Assembly: GCA_029820045.1 (NCBI GenBank)
Contig: JALGVE010000058.1
Coordinates: 1-43,975, forward strand
Direction: 5' to 3'
From: Candidatus Zipacnadia bacterium
GTDB taxonomy: Bacteria; Armatimonadota; Zipacnadia; Zipacnadales; UBA5352
DNA length: 43,975 bases
Shown: positions 1 through 8,556 of the stretch, one piece after another
Numbering within the stretch: position 1 is the first letter of the stretch
Layout of the letters: each line of letters opens with the position of its first letter
The notes under the pieces: generated by a model
Seen by the model: only the letters and a program-made list of their open reading frames with translations
The model's database searches: none
What the model was told of the DNA's origin: nothing
Program-made: the position numbers and the translations under genes

Positions 1-781
1 CCACGAGCCATGCGCGCGCATCATGTTGATCTTGTGCCGCAGCAGCCAGTCAACGTATCGGTGCATCTTGTCGAGGTGCTGGACGGAAAGCTCCTGCGCG
101 CGGTCCATGTCGCCCTTCTGAGCGGCGTCGTGCATCGCCGCCCACGGGTCGCGCATGGTCTCCTCAAAGGGCGCGCCGAGGTTGCGGGTCTTGAAGTCCG
201 GCCAGTCACGGACATTCGCCGCCCGCACAACGACGTGCCCGTCCTGGACCTCCAGCATGTGCCGGAAGGTGACGGCGGCGTAGAGCATGCCCTGCGGGTC
301 GGAGCCAGCGAGGGCGAAGGTCGGTGACGGCGGCGTAGAGCATGCCCTGCGGGTCGGAGCCAGCGAGGGCGAAGGTCGGCGCGCGCCGGTTGATATCCGA
401 ACCGATCGCGTAGCCCTGCGGCCCCGGGTCATCGGGCGTCACTCTAAGGTCCGCGGGCTTGGGACCGTAAACGTCCCAGGTTCGGGCTCCCGCCGTTCCC
501 AGCACGATCCACGCGTGACTGACGCCGCGGACGTTGGCGTCCGGCCCAATCAGACTGACCCCCAGTGCCTTGCCCCCCAGCTCCTCAATCCGCGAGTTGA
601 TCTCGGCGGCAGCAATGCGCGCCATTGGCGTGTCCTGCACCAAGCGGATGGTCCCGCCATCAGTAGGCACGGTCACATCAAGCTGCTGCACCTCCTTCGC
701 CGCCGGGATCATGTCCTCCAGCGATGCCCACGCCGCCGTGACGCACATAATCGTAGTAAGTATCAGCCCTGCCGTTCGCAT
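1..781 (-). pseudogene. Secreted glycoside hydrolase-like protein, N-terminal part, frameshifted
   Basis: The gene starts at 781 (MRTAGLILTT) with a signal peptide of about 19 residues (cleavage near AWA-SLED) and runs off the left edge. The first ~150 residues resemble the small alpha/beta domain that precedes the catalytic barrel in GH20, GH67 and related glycosidases (SHAWIVLGT, then GYAIGSD, then GSDPQGMLYAAV). A perfect 55-bp tandem duplication at 268-377 shifts the frame. If one copy is removed, the frame continues as TFRHMLEVQDGHVVVRAANV, then RDWPDFKTRN, then YVDWLLRHKINMM, which looks like entry into a TIM barrel. The substrate cannot be told. The break is either a true mutation or an assembly error. 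It diverges from the DUF4091 gene, another secreted carbohydrate-active protein. Confidence 0.55.
268..377. repeat. Perfect 55-bp tandem duplication
   Basis: Copy 1 is 268-322 and copy 2 is 323-377, identical, with two further matching bases after copy 2. Fifty-five is not a multiple of three, so the duplication frameshifts the glycosidase-like gene on the minus strand. Deleting one copy restores a continuous protein. Confidence 0.95.
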
Positions 782-1187
782 GTCTCCACCCTCTCCCTAG
801 CTTCTATGCACCGTGCCACTGTTCGGGCCGAGGTACGATGTCAGAGGTGGCGAGATTTGTGCTCTCAAAGGGATTCGCCGGCCTGACGAGGAAACCTCGC
901 TAGCGTTGGTCCTGGGAAGCGGAGCCGTGTTCGGCAGGCGCAAGTTACGTCGTTCGCAGGTCGGGCTTTCCAGCCGGACTCGTCAATCCTTTACGCGACC
1001 GTCAACGGCATCGGGCCGGAAAGCCCGACCTACGCCCACTGACCGACAGGCGAGGGCGCCTGTCTCACCGGGGCGCCGATGGTAGCGCAGGCGCCCCCGC
1101 CTGCGCAGATGGGGCTCACGGGCGCTGCTGTCGCCCGCCGTCTCGATTTCGGAAGCTGCCACAACAGAAGGCCTGGAGGTGTCGCTG
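782..1187. repeat. Divergent intergenic region with palindromic repeats
   Basis: This 406-bp gap separates two divergent secreted-protein genes. It holds an imperfect inverted pair of the GGTCGGGCTTTCC palindrome family (arms at 958-971 and 1018-1031), a GACAGGCGAGGGCGCCTGTC palindrome near 1044-1063, and a GCGCAGGCGCC...CGCCTGCGC hairpin near 1085-1108. The same modules recur elsewhere in the window. No convincing promoter was seen. Confidence 0.7.
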
Positions 1188-4100
1188 ATGAGAATACTTG
1201 GACCGGTTCTTGTCACTATGCTCTGTGTCGGTATTGCATACGCTCAGGACAACATGCTGCCCAACCCATCGTTTGAGGAGGGTCAGAAGGCTCCCACCGG
1301 CTGGGAGTTCAGCGCCGAGGCCGGTGGTTCGTGGGCCGGCAAGGGACGAACCGGTCAGCGGTGCATTGCCGTCGAGGGAGATGGCAAGGACTCGGTGTAC
1401 TGGCTGACCAAGGGTGTGCAGTTCGAGCCCGGTAAGACCTACCAGGTCTCCTGCTGGCTGAGCAGCGAGCCGGGCACGGCCGGCTCCTGCTGCATAACCG
1501 GCCCGAACTTCGCCAACCGGGACTTCCGCGTGTCCGAGGACTGGGCGGAGCGCAAGTTCGTGTTCGCCGCTCCCGAGAGCCTCGAAGACAGCTATGTGCG
1601 GTTCGGCCAGTGGCATGTGAAGGGTACCGTCTACTACGATGACGTGAGCGTGATGCCGGTCGAGCCCGTGCATACCCGGCGTGGTCAACTCATTCTGGGC
1701 GAAGGCGAGGAGTTGACGCCTGAGGGCTACAGCTTCCGGACGAACTTCGGCGGCTTCGGCGGCAACTCCAGCCGCCCGCTGCACCGGCATACGGCGCAGT
1801 TCAACTCCAGCCGCTGGGTGTTCTTCCCCGGCGCGGAGGTCGTGTATCGCCACGACCTGCCCGGCCTGCAGCAGACCTCGGCGAAGGTTGAGGTCGCAAT
1901 CGGGTACTACACCCAAGGCACATGCCTGGTGGAAGCTAGCGCGAACGAGCAGGACTGGCAGGAGGTGGGACAGATCGCCGGGCTGACCACGCAGAGCTTT
2001 GATCTGCCCGACGACATGTTCCCCGCCGAGCAGATCTTCGTCAGACTACGCTCTCCGGGCGAGGGCGAGCGTGGAGACTCGGAGCCCGGCTCCTTCCAGG
2101 TCTACACCTACAACTACCGGGCGTCACTCGCTGAGCCTACCCAGGCGTTACGCGGAGCCACCAGCTTCGTCCTGGTGACGCGGACGAGCAGGAACCTGGC
2201 GGTGGCGGTCGAGGGCATGGGCAGCCTGCTGCCCTCGCCCGGGAATGCGGTGGAGCTCAAGCTCAGGAACATCTCGCGTCAGAGGCTCCAGGTCACCGGT
2301 AAGCTGACGCTGACCGCCGACGGGGGCGAGCCGAGCGTCTCCCAGGCGGCGACGACGCTCGGCGGGGCCGGTGAGGCCAGCCTCCGTCTGCCCTACGATC
2401 TGCGCCAAGTCGGGCAGTATCAGGCGACACTGCAGGTGCTCGGGGCCTCAGGGGGGCCACTTTACGAGGCGCAGTTCTCGTTCAGCGTGCCAGAGCTGTA
2501 CCGCAGCAACTTCGGCTATGCGCTCTCCAGCGACGATACGAGTGACCTGTGGTGGTGCGAGAGCACCTACAAGGTCAACCGCAATCGCCCGGCGCCCACG
2601 CAGAAGGCGAAGTTCGTGCGCATCGAGGCGGCACGCGGCGAGTATGAGCCGGTGCAGATCGTTCTGCGGCCCAGGCGCGACCTGAGCGGCGTGACAGCCA
2701 CCCTCACGGACTTCGCTGGCCCGGGAGGGGCTGCCATCCCGGCGGAGGCCGTTGACCTGCTCAGGGTCGGTTATGTCAATGTCTGGCGCCCGACCGACCG
2801 AGAGGGCTGCGTCGGAGAGTGGCCGGACCCTCTGCCGCCGCTGGAGGGTGGCTTTGAGGCCTCAGCCGGGAAGAACCAGCCGCTGTGGCTGCGCGTGCAC
2901 GTGCCCCGCGACGCGGCGGCAGGCGACTACCGCGCGACCCTGGCCCTGAAGGCCGAGGGCTGGCAGGCGCAGGTTCCGGTGAGTCTGCATGTCTTCGACT
3001 TCACGCTGCCGGAGAAGCTGCACATGCCCACGGCCTTCGGGTTCTCGTCAGGCAACTTGAAGAGGTATCACCACCTGCAGACGGACGAGCAGATGCGCGA
3101 GGTCTTCGACCTGTATATGCGCGACTTCAAGGCGCACGACATCAACCCGTACTCTCCCTTTGCGCTGGGTGGGATAAAGGTGGAGCTTCAGGGCGTGGTA
3201 TGGACGGGCGGCGAGGTAGTGACCGAAGACCCGGCCGAGGGCAAGCAGTGCATGAAGGTCGTGGACGAGTCAGAGACCGCCAACCTCGCGGCCTCCGCCG
3301 TCAAGCGCATCGAGGTGGACCCGACCAAGAGCTACCGGCTGGCCTTCAGCGCCCGCAGCGCCGAGCCCGGCCATGAGTACATGATCACCATGGACAGCCG
3401 CGATGCTGACGGCAAGTGGATCTCCGGCCACAATCTGGACTTCCGCTTCACCGGCGACGGAACCTGGCAGCGGCAGGAGGTGGAGATTCCGCCCGGGCGC
3501 ATGGCCGAGCAGGCGCGGAGCCTCGGCCTGACGCTGCGCGCGACGAGCTGGACCGAAAAGGGCGAGAACGTGGGCACCACCTACTTCGATGACATCTTCT
3601 TCGGCCTGGCCGGGGAGGGGGCTGCTAACCTGGTGCAGGACCCGGGCTTTGAGGCGGGAGCCGGGCACGTGCGCCTGGCCGTGGACTTCACTGACTTCGA
3701 CCGCGAGTGCGAGAAATACCTGGACGGCCTCGGCTTTCAGACCTTCCGACTACCAATCCGCTACATGCCCTCGAAGGGAGGCCTGGGGCAGGTCGGCCCC
3801 TATCGTGGTGGAACGCCGGAGTACGAGCGCATCATGGGCGAGTACCTGCATACCATCCAGGAGCACCTGCGCGAGAAGGGGTGGCTGGACGAGGCTTTCA
3901 CCTACTGGATAGACGAGCCGGCGCCGGAGCACTACGAGAATGTGCGCTACGGCAATGACCTCATTCACCGTTACGCGCCGGACCTGCGCCGAATGCTCAC
4001 CGAGCAGCCGGAGGAGGAGCTGTTCGGCCACGTGGACATCTGGTGCCCGGTGCTGCACAACTACGTGCCCGAGGTCTGCCAGGCGCGGCAGGCGGCTGGC

Positions 4101-4646
4101 GACACCATCTGGTGGTATGTCTGCTGCGGCCCCAAGGCTCCCTGGGCGGGCCTGTTCATAGATCACAATGCGGTGGACCTGCGCATCTGGCAGTGGATGG
4201 CGCAGAAGTGGGGCGTGCAGGGCTGCCTGATCTGGGCGACCAACTACTGGTACTCGGGCGCCAAGGCCAGGGAGACCGGGGAGCTTCAGAACCCCTGGGA
4301 GGACCCGATGTCATACACCTCAAGCGGCGGCGGTTACTGGGGCAACGGCGACGGCCGCTTCATCTACCCGCCACCGGTGGACCCGAACTCTGAACATGAG
4401 CCCATCATCACCGGGCCTATTGACTCCATCCGCTGGGAGATGCTGCGCGAGGGGCTGGAAGACTTCGAGTACTTCTATCTGCTTGGGAAGGCCATCGAGA
4501 ACAAGCGCGCGCCCCAGCAGGCGAAGCTGCTCACAGTGCCTGAGGAGATAGTGGTAGACGGCAAGGACTTCACGCGCGACCCGCTGCCGATGTACGAACA
4601 CCGGCGCAAGGTCGCGGAGGCCATCGAGCAGTTGGGCGGTCGCTGA
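1188..4646 (+). CDS. Secreted DUF4091 / GH123-like glycoside hydrolase with carbohydrate-binding modules
   Basis: A 1152-residue exported protein. ATG 1188 is preferred over GTG 1179 because GGAGG at 1175-1179 sits 8 nt before it. A signal peptide (MRILGPVLVT, cleavage near AYA-QD) is followed by a jelly-roll carbohydrate-binding-like domain (~20-160, PNPSFEEG to YYDDVSV), middle beta-sandwich domains, and a DUF4091/GH123-type catalytic region (~610-1150). The YWIDEPAPEHY segment places an Asp-Glu pair at 909-910, matching the catalytic DE pair of GH123 beta-N-acetylgalactosaminidases. The C-terminus (DSIRWEMLREGLEDFEYFYLL) is the usual DUF4091 ending. A second binding-module-like segment (~667-817, ending TTYFDDIFF...NLVQDPGFE) is inserted inside the catalytic region. 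It probably cleaves a hexosamine-containing glycan outside the cytoplasm; the exact substrate is inference. Confidence 0.8.
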   Translation: MRILGPVLVTMLCVGIAYAQDNMLPNPSFEEGQKAPTGWEFSAEAGGSWAGKGRTGQRCIAVEGDGKDSVYWLTKGVQFEPGKTYQVSCWLSSEPGTAGSCCITGPNFANRDFRVSEDWAERKFVFAAPESLEDSYVRFGQWHVKGTVYYDDVSVMPVEPVHTRRGQLILGEGEELTPEGYSFRTNFGGFGGNSSRPLHRHTAQFNSSRWVFFPGAEVVYRHDLPGLQQTSAKVEVAIGYYTQGTCLVEASANEQDWQEVGQIAGLTTQSFDLPDDMFPAEQIFVRLRSPGEGERGDSEPGSFQVYTYNYRASLAEPTQALRGATSFVLVTRTSRNLAVAVEGMGSLLPSPGNAVELKLRNISRQRLQVTGKLTLTADGGEPSVSQAATTLGGAGEASLRLPYDLRQVGQYQATLQVLGASGGPLYEAQFSFSVPELYRSNFGYALSSDDTSDLWWCESTYKVNRNRPAPTQKAKFVRIEAARGEYEPVQIVLRPRRDLSGVTATLTDFAGPGGAAIPAEAVDLLRVGYVNVWRPTDREGCVGEWPDPLPPLEGGFEASAGKNQPLWLRVHVPRDAAAGDYRATLALKAEGWQAQVPVSLHVFDFTLPEKLHMPTAFGFSSGNLKRYHHLQTDEQMREVFDLYMRDFKAHDINPYSPFALGGIKVELQGVVWTGGEVVTEDPAEGKQCMKVVDESETANLAASAVKRIEVDPTKSYRLAFSARSAEPGHEYMITMDSRDADGKWISGHNLDFRFTGDGTWQRQEVEIPPGRMAEQARSLGLTLRATSWTEKGENVGTTYFDDIFFGLAGEGAANLVQDPGFEAGAGHVRLAVDFTDFDRECEKYLDGLGFQTFRLPIRYMPSKGGLGQVGPYRGGTPEYERIMGEYLHTIQEHLREKGWLDEAFTYWIDEPAPEHYENVRYGNDLIHRYAPDLRRMLTEQPEEELFGHVDIWCPVLHNYVPEVCQARQAAGDTIWWYVCCGPKAPWAGLFIDHNAVDLRIWQWMAQKWGVQGCLIWATNYWYSGAKARETGELQNPWEDPMSYTSSGGGYWGNGDGRFIYPPPVDPNSEHEPIITGPIDSIRWEMLREGLEDFEYFYLLGKAIENKRAPQQAKLLTVPEEIVVDGKDFTRDPLPMYEHRRKVAEAIEQLGGR

Positions 4647-5064
4647 CGGACGGGGAGACCGAGCACGGCCTCGATCCGGACGGGCCGGCTGACGGAGGGC
4701 AGGACGCTGACGGCGAGGGCTACAGGCACCTCGAGGACTGTCTGAGCGGCCAGCCGTGGGTACGCGGCAACCAGTAGCGGAGTATCTATCCTTTTGAAAG
4801 GTCAGGCTCAAGGCGGAAGCGAAACTAGCCAATGTTAGCGGAGGGCTGGAGGTAGCGCAGCCGGTTGCGGCGAAACAGCTCACATCAGGGGAACTGGCTA
4901 CCCAGTGGAGCGCAGCACCAAGTATGCATAGGACTTGCCCAAGATGGAGGGATCCTGCTTCTTGACGAGGAACCCGTTTTACGGCTATAAATGAGCATTG
5001 GGGCCTGAGCCGAGAGATGTATCTGGTGTAATCATATCCTGAGGAGCCGGAGCCAGGTCTTGCG
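4647..5064. other. Intergenic region, 418 bp, no gene seen
   Basis: No credible ORF or RNA gene. Base composition drops toward its right end, where a sigma70-type promoter (4962-4991) precedes the unrecognised cassette. Confidence 0.6.
4962..4991 (+). promoter_or_regulatory. Sigma70-type promoter of the 5065-6844 cassette
   Basis: TTGACG at 4962-4967 and TATAAA at 4986-4991 with an 18-bp spacer. Predicted transcription start is near 4998, giving a leader of about 67 nt before ATG 5065. Confidence 0.6.
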
Positions 5065-5487
5065 ATGTGGCCAGCCAAGCGATGGACCTCATTCGTGTCC
5101 AAGTGGCGCTCGATACTGAGAGGTGCTCACGGCTTCTTTCGTTGGGAGCCCAGCGCCGGTTTCTTCGCAAGCCTGAGGACCATTGCCCCCGCAGAGCCAG
5201 ACGCTAGAGCGAGGCTACTCTGGAACGTCTGCGACTGGTGGTTGCGCTTGCACACAACGGTTGCGAGCATCTGCGCTACGATAGGCACTGGGCTGTTTGG
5301 TGGGATGGTGCTGGGGTTTGCGGAAGTCATGAAGCCCGAGACGGCCCGCAGCCATGTTCCGCTGTGGATACTGGTGATCTTCTTCTGCGCGACTGGCGCG
5401 CCGTTTCTCTGGGTCCTCTGTTGGTCCTCGTTGGCTAGAGCGGGTTCCGTGAGGGACCGCTATCAGGAGTATGCCAAGATACTCTAG
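5065..5487 (+). CDS. Small membrane protein of unknown function
   Basis: A 140-residue protein that I do not recognise. The N-terminal ~60 residues are soluble with several aromatic and basic residues. Two likely membrane helices follow (about 65-90, HTTVASICATIGTGLFGGMV; and about 98-125, VPLWILVIFFCATGAPFLWV), ending in a short charged tail (RDRYQEYAKIL). The ribosome-binding site before ATG 5065 is weak, so the start is uncertain. It is the first gene of three read in the same direction, 30 bp before the next, and a promoter lies 74 bp upstream. Codon usage looks less GC-rich than in flanking genes, which may indicate transfer. Confidence 0.6.
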   Translation: MWPAKRWTSFVSKWRSILRGAHGFFRWEPSAGFFASLRTIAPAEPDARARLLWNVCDWWLRLHTTVASICATIGTGLFGGMVLGFAEVMKPETARSHVPLWILVIFFCATGAPFLWVLCWSSLARAGSVRDRYQEYAKIL

Positions 5488-5517
5488 GCCAAATCATCTG
5501 GGAGGAGACGAGACGAA

Positions 5518-6186
5518 GTGGTAATAGGATTGCTCATTGTCACGGGGTTTTTCTGGGTTGCTACTATCCTTGTCGTGATATTGTACATCTCGTCCGGCCG
5601 GGCATATGATACCGAGCTGGCCCAACTCACTGCGAAGGCAGGGGAGTTGCCGCATGGCATCGAGCACTTCACGCATAGGCAAGCGGCTGAGGCTCGTGAC
5701 CTATTGTCCAAAATTGAGGAGTTGCCTTACACAATAGTTCTCGAGACGGCAGAACTGCACCGACTGTGGGAAGCAAGGTCCGAGGTGGAAGGGCTTGCGG
5801 AACGCGGGACCTCGGCGCGGCCCAGGGCCGCGGAGTCCGCGGAGGGAGTAGCTAGCGAGCTTGTTATCCGCTACCTCCGGGAGGCAGAGGCGGCATTTGC
5901 CACGGCGGCAACAGAGTGCACGATGCGCAGTTTCAAAGATCTACGTGTGCTCGCCCCGAAGGATCCCTATGATGCGTTAACGGCAGAGACGGGGAAGAGG
6001 GAGAAGCTAGCGACGGACGAGCTTACTCTTGGGAGCTTCGCATCGGTGAAGCGCGAGGCAGAGCGGCTCGTAGACGTTGGTCCTCACGCAGGCAATGGGA
6101 AGAGGAAGATGCGAGGAATAGAAGACAAGAGGGAAGAGCGGGTGGTCTACCATGGAGCCGACGCCGTTGCCCCAGCATGTAATTGA
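5518..6186 (+). CDS. Single-pass membrane protein with coiled-coil-like domain, unknown
   Basis: 222 residues from GTG 5518, chosen because GGAGGAG at 5501-5507 lies 10 nt upstream. Residues ~2-25 form one membrane anchor (GLLIVTGFFWVATILVVILY). The rest is mostly charged and helical, with stretches likely to form coiled coils (TELAQLTAKAGEL; AEARDLLSKIEEL; LHRLWEARSEVEGLAE). No enzyme motif was seen. The last 35 bp overlap the start of the next gene in another frame, which suggests translational coupling. The layout (anchor plus helical domain) would suit a partner-binding or sensor role, but that is only inference. Confidence 0.6.
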   Translation: MVIGLLIVTGFFWVATILVVILYISSGRAYDTELAQLTAKAGELPHGIEHFTHRQAAEARDLLSKIEELPYTIVLETAELHRLWEARSEVEGLAERGTSARPRAAESAEGVASELVIRYLREAEAAFATAATECTMRSFKDLRVLAPKDPYDALTAETGKREKLATDELTLGSFASVKREAERLVDVGPHAGNGKRKMRGIEDKREERVVYHGADAVAPACN

Positions 6187-6844
6187 GGGTATCAAGAATG
6201 TAATTGAGCACAGAGAAGAGATACGTGCCGCGCTAGAGAGCGGCTTGGCGGGCGAGCCACTATTGCTCAAGCTGGCCGACATTCTGGTCGAGGAACGGTC
6301 GGAACCTACGTCTCCTATTCTGGCACTGGGCTTTGCTCTTCACAGTGCGACAGCGGAGAGGATGCTACAGGACGCGCGGAGTGCAGGTGCTCTCCACGAT
6401 GACGATCTCACTGCGCTGGAGGCTCTCCAGCAGGACATGAGCCAATATGGTGAAGTTGTTCAGGCAGCACTGCGCCCAGCAGCGGTCCTGGTCTTGGAAG
6501 GGCGAAATCGGTGGGCGGCACGTCACGTCGAACGGTACCTCCATGTGGGAACTGGGGTGCCTCTTCTTCGTGTCACCCAAATGGCCGACGACGACGAACT
6601 ATTCGAGACCGAGGAATCAACGCATGCCTTTGTTGCAAACGCGACGGGGCTTCTATACAGTGTCGCCGCTGCGTACAAAGAGTGCAACGAGAGTGGCCTC
6701 CAGGTTTCACCATTCGTTAAGATCTGCGAGGAATGGGGTGTCTCACGGGCCCTGCGACAACTGCGGAAGATCTGCGAGGCCCTCGACATAGACTTCGCGG
6801 AAGTCGTGGCAGCGTCCGCAGAAGAGGAAGAGGAAGAGGAGTAA
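6152..6844 (+). CDS. Acidic cytoplasmic protein of unknown function
   Basis: 230 residues, no signal peptide or membrane segment, predicted largely helical. It has no motif I recognise. The C-terminus ends in an acidic run (AEEEEEEE). It starts inside the 3' end of the preceding gene (35-bp overlap), so the two products are probably made together. It ends 16 bp from the stop of the convergent gene at 6861. It is the last gene of a three-gene cassette: two-helix membrane protein, anchored helical protein, soluble acidic protein. Confidence 0.6.
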   Translation: MEPTPLPQHVIEGIKNVIEHREEIRAALESGLAGEPLLLKLADILVEERSEPTSPILALGFALHSATAERMLQDARSAGALHDDDLTALEALQQDMSQYGEVVQAALRPAAVLVLEGRNRWAARHVERYLHVGTGVPLLRVTQMADDDELFETEESTHAFVANATGLLYSVAAAYKECNESGLQVSPFVKICEEWGVSRALRQLRKICEALDIDFAEVVAASAEEEEEEE

Positions 6845-7299
6845 CTGGCGTCTCCCCCCTTCAATACGGCCTCACGATCGGCTGCATAGTCAGGGCCATG
6901 ATAAGGAGTTGGGCCCCAGTAAGGGCGTACGTCGCGATGAGGACGCCCCGCCGGGAACCGTTCTCGGATAGCAACCTCGGCGCCGCACCGGCCGCGAGGT
7001 AGGGCGCGAAGAGCAGCCACAACCGCCCGGTCTCGCCCCTCACGACCCCCGATACGTCCAGCGCCAGCAGTGTCACCAGCGCCGACGCGCCCAGGTAGGC
7101 GGGCAGCATCTGCCCGGCCTTCCGTCGCAGGTCACGCATAATCCCAGGCAGCGATGCGACCACCACCGCCGTCAGCGGCAGACCCAGGAATACCGAGAAC
7201 TCGATCAGGTTCAGCCACACCCACACTCCGTAGGTGCGCCCGGAAGCGGGACCGGTGATGCTTGAGTGCTCGGCAAGGCCGGTGGTAAACACACCCACG

Positions 7300-7405
7300 G
7301 TGTCAATGCCCGCGACGCGCCAGAGGGCGAGGCCCCCGAGCAGCCCGACTCCGTGTCAATGCCCGCGACGCGCCAGAGGGCGAGGCCCCCGAGCAGCCCG
7401 ACTCC
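7300..7405. repeat. Perfect 53-bp tandem duplication
   Basis: Copy 1 is 7300-7352 and copy 2 is 7353-7405, identical, with no extension at either end. It frameshifts the GT-C-like gene. Confidence 0.95.
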
Positions 7406-7629
7406 AAAGGCAGCCAGCGCCGTGAATCCGCCGTAGTGCCCGGTCCAACTGAAGTCCGGCTGGCCGCCGCGATGCTTGACCGCGCGCATCAGCAGGAACA
7501 CTACCCCCAGCGCTACCAGCGCCAGCGCGCCTAAGGAGATGAACAGCGCAGCAGCGGCCGCGAGGCCCGCGGCAAAGCCCCATGCCCAGTGCCTGGGCGT
7601 GGCGACCAGCGCCGCCAGCATGAGAGCGG

Positions 7630-7741
7630 CGAGCAGCGCGATGAGCTGGTCGAGCAGTGGGAAGTGGAAGAGCATGCTCGGCGCCCGAGCAGCGCGATGA
7701 GCTGGTCGAGCAGTGGGAAGTGGAAGAGCATGCTCGGCGCC
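7630..7741. repeat. Perfect 56-bp tandem duplication
   Basis: Copy 1 is 7630-7685 and copy 2 is 7686-7741, identical. It frameshifts the same gene as the 53-bp duplication about 280 bp away. The two shifts together (109 bp) do not restore the frame. Confidence 0.95.
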
Positions 7742-8556
7742 AGCGCCGTCACCGCGGCAGCAGCCAGGGCCCGGTCCTGACCGAGCACGCTGCGCGTGGA
7801 CGCGAACAGCAGAACCACCGTCAGGCAGCCCATCGCGCCCAGCAGCCACGAGGCGAGCATAGCCGTCGCGAACTGCCGCTCACCCCTCCAAGTGGCGGGG
7901 GGATAGTACGGGATAGCTTCGGCAATGACCGCCAGGGACATGCCCGAGCCCGTCGTAGCCGCCGTGACCGCCAGAGCGTTGAGGCCGGGCATCACCTCGC
8001 CTGCGCGCCGAACCGCGTAGAAGAAGAGCACCGCACCGGGTGGATGAGTCGCGACATGCTCGGTCTTGGTGGGCATGTCGCGCGCATACTCTCGCAGGTA
8101 GCGGCCCAGGTCCTCGATACGGTAGGCCTCCCCCAGATAGCCGGTGGAGACGTGGCTGAGTTGCACGGCCGCCAGCAGGGGTAGGCGCCCGGGCGAGACG
8201 CTCCACAGCGCGACCTGCAGAAGCCAGGCGCCTACTGCGAGCGTGGCCGCAACGCTCCAGGCAAGGGCGTGCCGGGTGACCGTGTGCGGCTCGCGTCGCA
8301 TCAGCTTCCACAGGTAGCCGACGAGGCCGCCAACGCCGAGCAAAACCACGACCGCTGGCAGCAGGCTGCTGAGCCGATAGGGCGGATGCACGCGAATGAG
8401 CCACTCCTCACCCCAGCCCAGGTTGAGCTTGAACACCAGCACCCAGACCGCCAGCCCAACCACCAGCGCAGCCTGGACGATGATGAGGCCGTACGAGCGT
8501 GGGCGCCTGTCAGGTTTCTGAGGCTCGCAGGTGTCCGCTGAATCAGTCATGATCAT

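Larger units (their letters stand above)
6861..8556 (-). pseudogene. GT-C-like polytopic membrane protein (glycosyltransferase-like), broken twice
   Basis: The start is taken at 8556 (MIMTDSADT). The first ~285 residues are intact, with a cytoplasmic N-terminus, a membrane helix (SYGLIIVQAALVVGLAVWVL), several further helices and the motif EHVATHPPGAVLFF. The HPPG motif is common in bacterial GT-C-type membrane glycosyltransferases that use lipid-linked sugars. A 56-bp tandem duplication (7630-7741) and a 53-bp one (7300-7405) then shift the frame. The missing segments are readable in other frames: SMLFHFPLLDQLIALLAALM..., ALWRVAGIDTVGVFTTGLAE, and GETGRLWLLFAPYL near the C-terminus, another feature of this superfamily. 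With both extra copies removed, a single protein of roughly 525 residues results. The exact acceptor and donor are unknown. Confidence 0.6.
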
